A stretch of 64,000 bases of DNA, from contig JAIQZO010000055.1 in the NCBI GenBank assembly GCA_021777055.1, positions 34,780 to 98,779 on the forward strand. Direction: 5' to 3'. A program made the position numbers and the translations under genes. Positions 19,347-28,888 of this stretch are shown here, one piece after another. This DNA comes from Candidatus Anammoxibacter sp. (GTDB taxonomy: Bacteria; Planctomycetota; Brocadiia; Brocadiales; Anammoxibacteraceae). The notes below the pieces were generated by a model. It was not told the origin of the DNA. It worked only from the letters and a program-made list of their open reading frames with translations, and ran no database searches. Each line of letters begins with the position of its first letter. The stretch's first letter is position 1.

Positions 19347-21542
19347 ATGCTGAACAATATTGAACTCTTAGCGCCTGTGGGCAGAAGGGATGTACTGGAT
19401 GCAGTTATATCTGCCGGTGCGGATGCGGTCTATCTTGGCAGCAAAAAGTTTAATATGAGGCTGCATAGGTCTGATTACAATTTTACAGATGAACAGTTAG
19501 CGGAAGCTGTAAAGTTTGCCCATGATCATGGAGTAAAGACGTACATCACTATCAACAATCTGTTGTCTGATCTTGAGATTATGGAACTTCGTATATTTCT
19601 TGAGTTTCTCCAGGATGTTGGTGCTGATGCTGTTATTGTCCAGGATTTGGGTGCTGTTGGCCTGATTAACAGTATGGGATTAGATATAGAACTTCATTCG
19701 AGTACCATGATGAACACCCATAGCGTATTAATGGCAGATGAGTTGAAATCGCTAGGTGTTTCCAGAATAATTGTCTCGCGAGACATTACGGTTGCACAGG
19801 CAAAAGAGATACACGAAAAGTGTGACATAGAGGTGGAGTTCTTTGTTCATGGTGATATGTGTGCAGCACAGAGTAGTCAGTGCTATGCAAGTGGCGTGCT
19901 ATTTGGAAAAAGTGGAAACAGGGGTGAGTGCATGAAACCGTGCCGATGGAAATATGGGCTGGTGGAATCAAATTCAGGTGAGCACTTTGGGGTGGTTAAT
20001 GAAGGACATTTTCTTGCGATGAACGACCTTTGCCTCCTGCAGCAGATACCTTCACTTGCGCAGGCCGGAATATGCTCATTCAAAATAGAGGGCAGGATGA
20101 GAGATGCAACATTTCTCAAAGAGGTAATATCTATTTACAGGCGAGCAATTGACACATATCTTGCTTCTCCCTCATTTTACTATGCTGATATGGAAGACAT
20201 AGAGAAGATCTATAAAAGCCGTGTAAGAAACCTTAGTAGTTCAGTCAGCTTCTCTCTCGCAAACACAAACACGTTTGATTATTCCGGAACCAGAGAGCCA
20301 TTATTCCTTAGCAGATTTGCAAAAGAGAAATCATTAACTGACAATGACCTAACAGTTAACCCGTTTGAACAAGGTAATATTAGTGTCAATACAGCAGAAG
20401 CAGCTACAAGGTGCCGAAAGAATGCAGAATGGCAAGAACTGGCGGACAGTCGTTTAACAACTGCAACTCTTAATAAAAATGCGGTGTATGCAGATAATGA
20501 CAACCACCTTTCCATGTGTGGAGAGGTGGGAGTTAAACAGATTGATACATTTGATAACACCGAACAGAACAAGTACCTTTGCTCTTCACATCCACAGAAG
20601 AAACAGCTTTCCGTAAAAGTAGGAACCATTGGAGCGGTAAAAAACGCCGTAACTCATGGAGCTGACGTTGTCTATTTAACTGGCGAGCCCTCACCACGAA
20701 GGAGGCAGAGATGGACAATTGAGTCTGTAAAGGAGGCCGTTGAGATTTGCCACTCTAACGGTAAAGAGGTGGGGATTGGAACTTCAAGAATAACGACAGA
20801 TCGCGAATTGGGCAGTATAAGATCCTTTTTAAATAGTATAAATAAGACCGGCATCGATTATGTTTTAGTACACAATTTAGGGGCTCTACGACTTACCAGG
20901 CAGCTGGGGTTCAGAACAGTAACCGATTTCTCATTTAATGTGCTTAATAGATCTTCTGCGCAATTATTAAAAGTGGCTGGAGCTGAAAAGATTACCCTTT
21001 CGGTTGAGTCTTCATTTGAAAGATTATGTACAATTTCCAGTGATTTGCCTGTAGATATGGAGTGTATTGTCCATGGCCAGATACCTTTCATGGTGCTGGA
21101 ACACTGTCTTCCTGCTATTATTGTCACAAAATCCAATGCAGACGGTTTCTGCCGTCAGCCATGTAGACACATGGATTACGGATTAAAGGATGAAAAGGGA
21201 GAGACCCGTCCCATAGAGGTGGATCAGCACTGTAGAAATCACATCTTTTTTGCTTCTGATCTGTGTACATTGCAGTACTTAAGCTCATTTATGAAGACGA
21301 AACTGAATTCATTTCGTATCGAAGCCCAGTATTATGATGACGATCTGGTAAGCACGGTCGTCAAATTATATAGAAAGCAGATTAACCTGCATGGGAGTAA
21401 CGATTTCAATGGCTGCCAGCTTGCAAAGGAAGATTGGGATGAGCTTGTTAAGAAGAGCCCAAGGAAATTTAGTATTGGTGCATTTAAGCATGATATATTT
21501 AATGCCAGAAAGACAGCAGACGTTATAAAGTCGTCATGCTAA
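19347..21542 (+). CDS. U32 family protein with two U32 domains
   Basis: U32 proteins (RlhA, TrhP, UbiU/V) are now known mostly as Fe-S RNA or quinone hydroxylation factors; some are annotated collagenase-like peptidases. The N-terminal unit (1-~300) has ELLAPVGRRDVLDAVISAGADAVYLGSKKFNMR and the signature EVEFFVHGDMCAAQSSQCYASG...GNRGECMKPCRW. A second unit (~420-700) repeats this: VGTIGAVKNAVTHGADVVYLTGE, MECIVHGQIP...CRQPCRHMDYGL. The paired cysteines fit a 4Fe-4S site in the first unit; in the second they are rearranged. AAAGGAG precedes the ATG. The next gene overlaps it by seven bases. Confidence 0.8.
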   Translation: MLNNIELLAPVGRRDVLDAVISAGADAVYLGSKKFNMRLHRSDYNFTDEQLAEAVKFAHDHGVKTYITINNLLSDLEIMELRIFLEFLQDVGADAVIVQDLGAVGLINSMGLDIELHSSTMMNTHSVLMADELKSLGVSRIIVSRDITVAQAKEIHEKCDIEVEFFVHGDMCAAQSSQCYASGVLFGKSGNRGECMKPCRWKYGLVESNSGEHFGVVNEGHFLAMNDLCLLQQIPSLAQAGICSFKIEGRMRDATFLKEVISIYRRAIDTYLASPSFYYADMEDIEKIYKSRVRNLSSSVSFSLANTNTFDYSGTREPLFLSRFAKEKSLTDNDLTVNPFEQGNISVNTAEAATRCRKNAEWQELADSRLTTATLNKNAVYADNDNHLSMCGEVGVKQIDTFDNTEQNKYLCSSHPQKKQLSVKVGTIGAVKNAVTHGADVVYLTGEPSPRRRQRWTIESVKEAVEICHSNGKEVGIGTSRITTDRELGSIRSFLNSINKTGIDYVLVHNLGALRLTRQLGFRTVTDFSFNVLNRSSAQLLKVAGAEKITLSVESSFERLCTISSDLPVDMECIVHGQIPFMVLEHCLPAIIVTKSNADGFCRQPCRHMDYGLKDEKGETRPIEVDQHCRNHIFFASDLCTLQYLSSFMKTKLNSFRIEAQYYDDDLVSTVVKLYRKQINLHGSNDFNGCQLAKEDWDELVKKSPRKFSIGAFKHDIFNARKTADVIKSSC

Positions 21543-22786
21543 AGTGTATAAGTACAATGACACAACATAAAACTATTTTATTGACTGGGGGTTTAGGTTT
21601 CTTAGGTATGGAGTTGCTTAAAAGATTAATGGCCCTGAATCATCATGTAAAGTTGCTTGTACGCAGGAAGAACGGAGTTATACCTGAGATTAAATTACGA
21701 AATAAGCTTTTATGTTCCGGGTTAGAGGATGGTAAGGTAAGCAACCTGTTAGAGAGAGTTGAGATCATAGAAGGCAATATCGATTCCAGTCAACTTGGGA
21801 TAGAGAGCTCTGTTCTGGAGAGTTTAAATACATCAGTTGACGAGGTTTTACATTGCGCCGCCTCTACCAAATTTTCAGGGATAGATAGAGATGAGATGTT
21901 TAAAACAAACTATCTGGGATCACTGAATTTAATAAAGTTTTGTTTATCTGGCAAAAAGAAACATTTTCATGCAGTAAGTTCCGCATATGTTGCAGGTAAA
22001 AAGAACGGTATCATTTACGAATATGAACTGGATAGCTCATTGGGTTTTCGCAACTATTATGAAGAGACCAAGTTTCTAGCTGAAAAGGCAGTACACAGGT
22101 TTGCACAGTTGTATGATCTTACGTACACGGTCTACAGACCGGGCATTATAATAGGAGATTCAAAGAAGTTTTATACCCTAAATTTTGACGGTATATACAC
22201 ATTCGCCAGATCTCTTTTGGCTTTGAAACGCAGGTTTAATTCCATTAAAGGGACAAAAGTTAAACGCTTTACTGCTGAAGGAGTGTGTAGGAGTGAAATA
22301 GGTGGAACGCATGCTATAATTGATAATAATCTATTTGATGATAACCCATCCGTTCGACTTCCGGCAAATCCCACATCCACATTAAACCTGGTGCCGATTG
22401 ACTATGTTGCCGATGCAGTAATTGCTATTTTTCTCAATAAAGGACGTTTAAACAAGACATTTCACATTGTTAATCCCAATCCCCCAAAGTTACATTTCCT
22501 TATGGAGGTGTTAAGTGAATCTGTGGGTTTCTTTGAGGCAGAGATCGTTGATTATAGAAAGGTCAATTCTGATCAGCTGACTCAATTTGAAAGCACGGCA
22601 TGGAAAAGCATAGATCTCTATTTTTCATATTTAAAGGACGAACCGTCTTTTATGTCAAATAACACATTAAGTATTTTAAACAATAGCATCATAAAATGCC
22701 CTAGAATTACAAAGCAGTATATTTCATCAATTATTGACTATGCAGTTAGAAACAAATGGGGAAACGATAAATATATAACATTATGA
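21536..22786 (+). CDS. NAD(P)-dependent extended SDR (thioester-reductase/male-sterility type)
   Basis: A Rossmann-fold oxidoreductase or epimerase. The nucleotide motif LLTGGLGFLGMELLKRL lies near residues 14-31, with RRKNG following the second strand; HCAASTKF matches the NNAG position, and YYEETKFLAEKAV gives the catalytic Tyr-x3-Lys. LNLVPIDYVADAVIAIF is the segment typical of the NAD_binding_4 (fatty acyl-CoA/thioester reductase) group. The substrate is unknown; an acyl carrier or lipid thioester is possible. It overlaps the U32 gene by seven bases, so the two are probably co-translated. An alternative start is the ATG at 21557. Confidence 0.75.
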   Translation: MLKCISTMTQHKTILLTGGLGFLGMELLKRLMALNHHVKLLVRRKNGVIPEIKLRNKLLCSGLEDGKVSNLLERVEIIEGNIDSSQLGIESSVLESLNTSVDEVLHCAASTKFSGIDRDEMFKTNYLGSLNLIKFCLSGKKKHFHAVSSAYVAGKKNGIIYEYELDSSLGFRNYYEETKFLAEKAVHRFAQLYDLTYTVYRPGIIIGDSKKFYTLNFDGIYTFARSLLALKRRFNSIKGTKVKRFTAEGVCRSEIGGTHAIIDNNLFDDNPSVRLPANPTSTLNLVPIDYVADAVIAIFLNKGRLNKTFHIVNPNPPKLHFLMEVLSESVGFFEAEIVDYRKVNSDQLTQFESTAWKSIDLYFSYLKDEPSFMSNNTLSILNNSIIKCPRITKQYISSIIDYAVRNKWGNDKYITL

Positions 22787-22887
22787 CATTGAGATTCACT
22801 TTACAAAGTTTCAGCACACAATGCTCTTATTGATTTTAAACATATAAATATACCTCCCTGATTACCGATTCATTTGCATAAAAGTTG

Positions 22888-22918
22888 CAATCCAGCGTTC
22901 TGAAAGAACGCTGGATTG
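22888..22918. terminator. Bidirectional hairpin terminator
   Basis: A perfect 13-bp stem (CAATCCAGCGTTC with GAACGCTGGATTG) closed by a TGAAA loop, lying between two convergent genes, the SDR and the cytochrome. The flanks are AT-rich. Confidence 0.75.
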
Positions 22919-22971
22919 ACTTTACAATATTAATTTCTTACAAATGTTTTATTTCACATTCCCACTCTTTT

Positions 22972-25608
22972 TTAATCATCAAAACTTTTGTTAAGACTGT
23001 GACATAAATCACATGAAACTATGTCACCCGCCGATAATGTAGCCAAAAGCTCTCCGTCCTTTTTTCTTAATTCTCTGTCAACCGGAACTTTTGAAAGCCT
23101 TGTTCCCTTATGATCAGCTCCATGACAAACAGCACATTGATCTATACCTCCTTGCCTTTTAGCCTTATTAGAATCTTCTGCATAACTACCATGCCAGGCA
23201 TCTCCGCCTTTTATCCAAAGGGGATCATTTACCGGATGCATGCCGTGTGGGCCCTTTAAACCGTTTCCGTTTGGTGATTTGGTAAGGTTAAAGTTCCCCG
23301 TGTGGCAGACGGAGCATTCCATAATAGTACCCGCATATCCTTGTAATTGTATAGATTCTATATTGTCGTTATGATTTGGATTCTTATTGGGCCAGATAGC
23401 ATGTGTACTACCGTGGCATGCTTCACAAGCAATACCTGCATGGGAATCCAAACTATTTCTGTAAAGTGTTCCCGGGTTTTCTGCAAATCGACTGCTAGCC
23501 GGTGCAAGTGGTGTTGCGGCCTTATCATCAGGGTTAAAGCCAACGGTTAATACATCATCCGATCCATTTCCTGTATGACAACTGCCACATTCGGGCTCAT
23601 TAACCCAGGGGATACGTATATTGTTCACGTCTCCAGTTCCATCAGTAAGCGGAAATACACCTCCGACAGATAACAAATCACCGTGACAATCATTACACAC
23701 TAGACCTGCCGTTTTCATGACGCCACGAAAACATTGTGTTATCTTACCCGGGTGGCATTCAAAACAGTTGCTGATTCCATCAAACTTGATTAGCGGTGTA
23801 ATACTATCAACTGGATTATCCGGATCAAACAAAACAGGGTTTCTTTCCGTAGTGTTATCCCTTACAAGATTATTGTTTCCGTCTACCTGCAGTCTGCCGT
23901 GATAAGCATGCATAACACTGGACATACTAGCCACATCAGATATACCGGCAGGCCCACCCAACTCTACTAGAGCATTTGATTGATGGCAACTTGCGCACAA
24001 CACTGGAGGGCCGTCTGAAAGAGTACCTGTTTGTGCACTATGGTTAAAGTCGTGCAGTCTTAATATATTAATCTTTGCAGAAGTCTCCACACTTAACCTG
24101 TCTGCATTTTCCGGCGCGACAAACACCGGTCCGTTTTCGCGGGCATTCTGGTCGGCTCCTACCTCTCCAAGCACATGGCAGTCTCTGCAGTCAACTTCCG
24201 AAGAGACAGGTGTTACAGCATCAACAGTAGCAAGAACATTACCCGTGCTCTTATTAACCGCTTGCACACGCATCAATGGATAAGAATTAAACCTTCCTCT
24301 ATCATCAAGATTTGTAATGGGAATGCCTTGTGCGGTAAACCAATTTCTTTCATCCTTATACTTCCCGAACGGTTTAGGTTCATTTACAAGGTAAGGATCA
24401 TTAATTCCCGGCATTCTCCTGCCGTGGTCCGGGTTATCTAAGGTTTGTAAATTTTCATCCGGTTGCAGGTTGGCCCCAAACAACAGTTCGACGACGCTCT
24501 TTCCAAACGTGGGAACAAAATCCCAATAGTCTGTTTTTCTAATAAGAAGAGTGTCGTTTTCATCTCTAAGATTTTGGCCGGTAGAGTTAATTGATGCTGC
24601 ACCAACTGGATCGTTTGGATTTATTGCAGCTGAATATCTTATTTCAATGTTATCTTGATCAGTCAAGATTACCGGACGGTTACTTCCAGTTGAACCTTTT
24701 TGGATAACAACAGCATTTAATGTGTTAAATGGTGGTAGAATAGTAAACGGCTGTGATCCCAAATCCTGACAATGCATTCCCAAATCATTAAATGCCAGAA
24801 CCGAGTGGTTTTGCCCACCTGCTTGCTGACTCCCGGGAGCGGGTTGCTCTGCAACTGGACCCGGCAGACCGTTTGCGGGATCACCAACAATTACTTCAGT
24901 TGTTGCTCTACACTGCAATCCACCTTCATCTGTTACGATTAACGTGACTATAAATGAACCGTTACTTCCTTCAAAAGTAACAGGGTCTGTTGTAATTGTT
25001 AGCGGAGATACCATACTTCCCGTAGGTCTGGAATCAGCTCCTCCGTTAAAGTCCCATTCATAGGTTAAATTACCCCCTTCCTGATCTGTTGCATTTCCAG
25101 AAAAAGTCAGGTCATCTCCAAGTGCAACATGCAGAGGGTTGGCATTAGGATATGTTATTGTACATGTAGGAGGTAGGTTTTCCCCTGGAAGAGGTTTATC
25201 AGGGTTAGAACTACTACAATCCGCGGGAGCATTTCTTACATTTTTTTCAGCAAAGAGGTTACCTGCTACTGCTTTGATTCTACATGGAACGTCAGCCCCG
25301 GAAATTGGCCTTATTTTAAATTCCACATCTTCGTCTTTACTTGATTTCTGGGCGATAAATTCTTCTGTAACTGCATCAATGATAACAACAGTAAGTTTCT
25401 CGTCATCGTAACCATTTATTTCTACTTTAACCTTTAACTCATCATCTGAAGAGTCATATCTGGCTTTTTCTATTTCTATCCCTTTTTGCTGGCCGCCTTC
25501 GTCATCCTCATCGGCAAGGACAATGTGTGCAGAAAAGACAACAAACATTAAAACTAAGCACATAGATATGAACCTCTTATATCTGGTTTTTACAAATAAT
25601 TCTGACAT
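22972..25608 (-). CDS. Secreted nine-haem c-type cytochrome with PKD domain
   Basis: An exported redox protein with a signal peptide at the N-terminus (FISMCLVLMFVVFSAHIVLADED). I start at ATG 25608 because AAGGAGGG lies just upstream; the longer reading runs through that site. A PKD-like domain (about 145-240, CTITYPNANPLHVALGDDLTFSGNATD...YEWDFNGG) is followed by a segment with NDLGMHCQ and LPPFNTL, then nine CXXCH haem sites between residues 474 and 870: CRDCH, CASCH, CFECH, CNDCH, CGSCH, CEACH, CSVCH, CAVCH and CDLCH. The NDLGMHC-type region recurs in multihaem proteins of metal-reducing and anammox-like bacteria. A role in periplasmic or extracellular electron transfer is inferred. No partner redox gene is adjacent. 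Confidence 0.88.
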   Translation of the reverse strand: MSELFVKTRYKRFISMCLVLMFVVFSAHIVLADEDDEGGQQKGIEIEKARYDSSDDELKVKVEINGYDDEKLTVVIIDAVTEEFIAQKSSKDEDVEFKIRPISGADVPCRIKAVAGNLFAEKNVRNAPADCSSSNPDKPLPGENLPPTCTITYPNANPLHVALGDDLTFSGNATDQEGGNLTYEWDFNGGADSRPTGSMVSPLTITTDPVTFEGSNGSFIVTLIVTDEGGLQCRATTEVIVGDPANGLPGPVAEQPAPGSQQAGGQNHSVLAFNDLGMHCQDLGSQPFTILPPFNTLNAVVIQKGSTGSNRPVILTDQDNIEIRYSAAINPNDPVGAASINSTGQNLRDENDTLLIRKTDYWDFVPTFGKSVVELLFGANLQPDENLQTLDNPDHGRRMPGINDPYLVNEPKPFGKYKDERNWFTAQGIPITNLDDRGRFNSYPLMRVQAVNKSTGNVLATVDAVTPVSSEVDCRDCHVLGEVGADQNARENGPVFVAPENADRLSVETSAKINILRLHDFNHSAQTGTLSDGPPVLCASCHQSNALVELGGPAGISDVASMSSVMHAYHGRLQVDGNNNLVRDNTTERNPVLFDPDNPVDSITPLIKFDGISNCFECHPGKITQCFRGVMKTAGLVCNDCHGDLLSVGGVFPLTDGTGDVNNIRIPWVNEPECGSCHTGNGSDDVLTVGFNPDDKAATPLAPASSRFAENPGTLYRNSLDSHAGIACEACHGSTHAIWPNKNPNHNDNIESIQLQGYAGTIMECSVCHTGNFNLTKSPNGNGLKGPHGMHPVNDPLWIKGGDAWHGSYAEDSNKAKRQGGIDQCAVCHGADHKGTRLSKVPVDRELRKKDGELLATLSAGDIVSCDLCHSLNKSFDD

Positions 25609-26785
25609 ATAAACACCCTCCTTACAAAAATTCAAAAAATAAATTATTCTCAGCTTCAACATTAACCGGTTAGCCTTTTACGGTGAAAAATTAAAGACAA
25701 GAAGAAGTTATACTAATGACGTATTACAATCTATAGACAACTACCAAGATAAACAAGTTTTTTTCTTATATTAATTCAAGAATTTAACTTAGAAACTATA
25801 CATGGACATTAACTATTAAAATAACATTACACAGCCCACAGGACTACTATAAAAGCTCCAAGATATTTTGTTTGAAGATATTTAAATCACAAGAGCAAAC
25901 TACATACCAATATATTGCCCCACTTTATAAACCAGAAAACTAGGGGCAAAACACGTCCCAGCAAGACCCACTAAAACAACTCTATATCAAGATTTTACTA
26001 CTACATCAACCTGGCATGAACAACAGTTATATCCTTCAAGAAATTTCGTATAGTTTTTATCGACGGTAAAATTGAAAACCTAAAAATGATTGAAATTTCA
26101 TTCATACTAGTAAAATTATTCTTAAAAACGGGAATGTATTAAAACAGACAGGACATAAGAAATTTACTTAGAAAAACTACACAGATTTATTTCGTCAAAC
26201 GGAACAATATATCTACTTGCACCATTATAAAACCTGCAATGAACTTATTTGATTATCATACTCATAGCTAGTTAGAACATCTAACAAACTGTGTAAAAGT
26301 AGTATTTCTAGTATCTATTGGAAGGGTTACTAATATTTGATCAAGACATAATCTAGAGGCATTGAAGAGATGTCAACCAAAGAAGGACTATACTCAAGGG
26401 GTTCATAAATGAAGAATTTAACAAACCATCTTTTGGATATCTTTAAACATTGTTCAATGTTGCCCAACTTTGATCTCCTCGATATAGCAAAGAGCACGCC
26501 AGCGGAACCAGTCAATCATAACATCCAAATCAAACCAAAAATAATAGCCAGACATCTCTTTATGAATGTTACATAACAGTGGTAATTCACCACCGTTTTC
26601 CATCTTTACGGTTTTTATACGCCCAACATCATAAACACCCAGTTTGCATCTTTGTCTTTAGTTGTAACATCTTCAACGATTTGCAAGACATACTGTTTTT
26701 CAAGGGGCATACAGTTTCATTTTATTTCTCCTTTCGAAACATTTATAGTAAATATTCACAAAACACATCTTGTATGTCACATTTC
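25609..26785. other. ~1.2-kb intergenic region, no supportable gene
   Basis: AT-rich (close to 70% by eye). A short open stretch at 26330-26515 (minus) with a broken flanking frame could be a gene remnant, but I cannot assign it. The promoter of the cytochrome gene must lie at its left end. Confidence 0.35.
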
Positions 26786-27040
26786 CTACTTTCTTGTACG
26801 CCTCGACTTAAAAAAGATAACCAATCCGCTAATTGTCATAAAGAGTAGACTAAAAGCAAGTATTACACCTATGTATGACGAAGCGATTTCCCAGTTATGC
26901 ATACCCAGCAAAAAGTTTTTAGTCTCTTTTTCATAAACACCAGCCTTTCTCCACAGCAAAACTATTCCGGTTAATGATGTAATTATAAAAAACGGAGCAA
27001 AGATCAACCCAATTAAACTATGTATTTTCCTGATACCCAT
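26786..27040 (-). CDS. Small PepSY-type membrane protein
   Basis: 84 residues from the ATG at 27040 (MGIRKIHSLIGLIFAPFFIITSLTGIVLLWRKAG), with GGGAG nine bases upstream. Two or three hydrophobic helices are seen: residues 6-27 and 47-78 (IASSYIGVILAFSLLFMTISGLVIFFKSRR). The RKIHSLIGL...FITSLTGIVLLWRK pattern resembles PepSY-associated TM helices of iron-uptake reductases. Here it is single-domain, so the function is open. It stands alone. Confidence 0.6.
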   Translation of the reverse strand: MGIRKIHSLIGLIFAPFFIITSLTGIVLLWRKAGVYEKETKNFLLGMHNWEIASSYIGVILAFSLLFMTISGLVIFFKSRRTRK

Positions 27041-28137
27041 ATTTTTTTCTCCCTTTCTTAATATGAAAATTATATAGAACCTATATAAATTTGCATCCTC
27101 AAGATTTTTACAGTAATTGCAGCTAAACAGCATAGCCTCTTATCAAATAAACTAATTCTTAAAGTTTCTATTATACAAGCAGAGCCACAAAAAGCAAATG
27201 TTTCACTTAGTTAAATATAAGTATTTTACTTAGATAATATTTTAAGATTAATACTCTTCAATGACAAAATAGACTTATTTCTCCAATCATAAGATCCGCA
27301 CAATATTTGCTAAAGATATTTGAAAATAGAAAAATAAATTATATACAGCGAATAAGCCATTACCACACATGAGGCTATAGTCACGTGTATCTAGTCGGCT
27401 ATACAATAACAGCATTCTGTTTGAAAATAGACACAGTTATAGTTTGCGGGAATATTACAGATTCTCACCTGGTAAAAATAAGAGAATAGTAAATGTCTAA
27501 AATTTTACTTGCACTGACAATATAAATAAGCAGCATTATGCACCCACAACAGCCACTAAGAAAAAACCTTAGAAAAGTTCATCTTTCAATTTTTTGAGTT
27601 ATACAACAATTTACGATTTAATCAGGAAAGACAGGAATGCATGGATTAACGAGTTTGCCAGTAACGGTTACTTTATATTTCGTAAGTTCAAACAGATTGC
27701 AGATAAAAGAAAAGAATCACAAATACAACAACAAGAAAAGGAAAAACATTATTTTACTGCCAAGAAAGAGCCGGAACAAATCAGCAGAGGCATGCACTTG
27801 TATTCCTTAAGTATTTTCTAGGAAGAGTTCGAATATTTGAATTTCAAAATAACAAGGTGGAACAGAAACTTGCACTAAAATTTAAGCCCAACGACCAGTC
27901 CTAAAAACTGATGGAATGCGGGCAGGCAAGATAGTAACGTTAGAAACATCTTGCAAACTGAATCAAAACATTTTACATGCCTTATTATACAAATTGAAAT
28001 ATTAACGCTATTAGGATGGGGTATTATATTGTGAAGCTTGATATATAATCATAATTGAGATGAACTAAATCTTTGATCATGAGAAGCTGAATTTGTTTCC
28101 ATGTTTATTTGATTAATCAATAGAAGAAGAGGAATAA
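27041..28137. other. ~1.1-kb intergenic region, no supportable gene
   Basis: AT-rich. A 75-codon open frame at 27594-27821 (plus) lacks a recognisable domain and a good ribosome-binding site and is not counted as a gene. Confidence 0.35.
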
Positions 28138-28821
28138 TCAGACTTTCTCCTGACTTATAATCCACTTTACAGAGAACTGCTTTAATTCCGCGGCATTGGT
28201 TAATTTGAGTTTATTCTTTATATTAAAGTTGTGACTATCTACTGTTTTTGTGCTGATCTCCAATTTCTCTGCTACCTGTTGCGAATTTAACCCCTTACCG
28301 ATCATTACAAATATTTCCAACTCCCGTTTAGTCAGTATATTTTGAGGAGAACCTTCCGTCCCTTTCTTTCTGTTTGATAAACTATCTAACATCCTTTCCG
28401 TAACGGCCTCACTGACAATTTTTTTACCAGCCACAACTTGCCTGATACCGGCCAAGAGTTTCTCAGCCGGTTCTTCTTTCATAATATAACCCATGGCCCC
28501 TGCTTTTAAGGCACTTTCAGCATAAAGCAGTTCATCCAACATGGATAATACAAAGGTAGGCATTTTTGGAAACTTTATTGAAATGTCATTGATAAGAGAG
28601 AGTCCGCTAGACTCCTTTAAGGATAAATCCACAATCACGACGTCTGGCTTAATATCTTGAATCTTGATCATAGCAGATTTACCATCGCCAGCCTCCCCAC
28701 AAACCATGAGGTCCTCCTCCAGATTTATCAATTTAACAAGCCCGTCCCGGATAACAGCATGGTCATCAACAAGAAAAACCCTTATCTTCTTTACGCTATT
28801 ATCAGTATCTTTATCAGCCAT
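28138..28821 (-). CDS. NarL/FixJ-family response regulator
   Basis: A two-component output protein of 227 residues. The receiver domain (12-130) has acidic D19-D20, phosphoacceptor D65 (VVIVDLS) and K115; the LuxR-type HTH (~160-220) reads LTKRELEIFVMIGKGLNSQQVAEKLEISTKTVDSHNFNIKNKL. GGAGGAAG precedes the ATG. It follows the histidine kinase gene by 67 bp, so they form a pair; the kinase HisKA_3 type matches a NarL-type partner. Target genes are unknown. Confidence 0.92.
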   Translation of the reverse strand: MADKDTDNSVKKIRVFLVDDHAVIRDGLVKLINLEEDLMVCGEAGDGKSAMIKIQDIKPDVVIVDLSLKESSGLSLINDISIKFPKMPTFVLSMLDELLYAESALKAGAMGYIMKEEPAEKLLAGIRQVVAGKKIVSEAVTERMLDSLSNRKKGTEGSPQNILTKRELEIFVMIGKGLNSQQVAEKLEISTKTVDSHNFNIKNKLKLTNAAELKQFSVKWIISQEKV

Positions 28822-28888
28822 AAATAAACTTCCTCCTTTAACTTTCCACTTTTAACTTTTAACTTTTCACTTATCACTTTTCACTTAT

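Noticed and set aside
26330-26515. 61-codon minus-strand frame resembling a transposon remnant
   Set aside because: Start is TTG, no clear family match, adjacent frames interrupted.
27594-27821. 75-codon plus-strand open frame
   Set aside because: No recognisable domain, weak start region, AT-rich low-complexity Lys/Gln composition; isolated in a 1.1-kb spacer.
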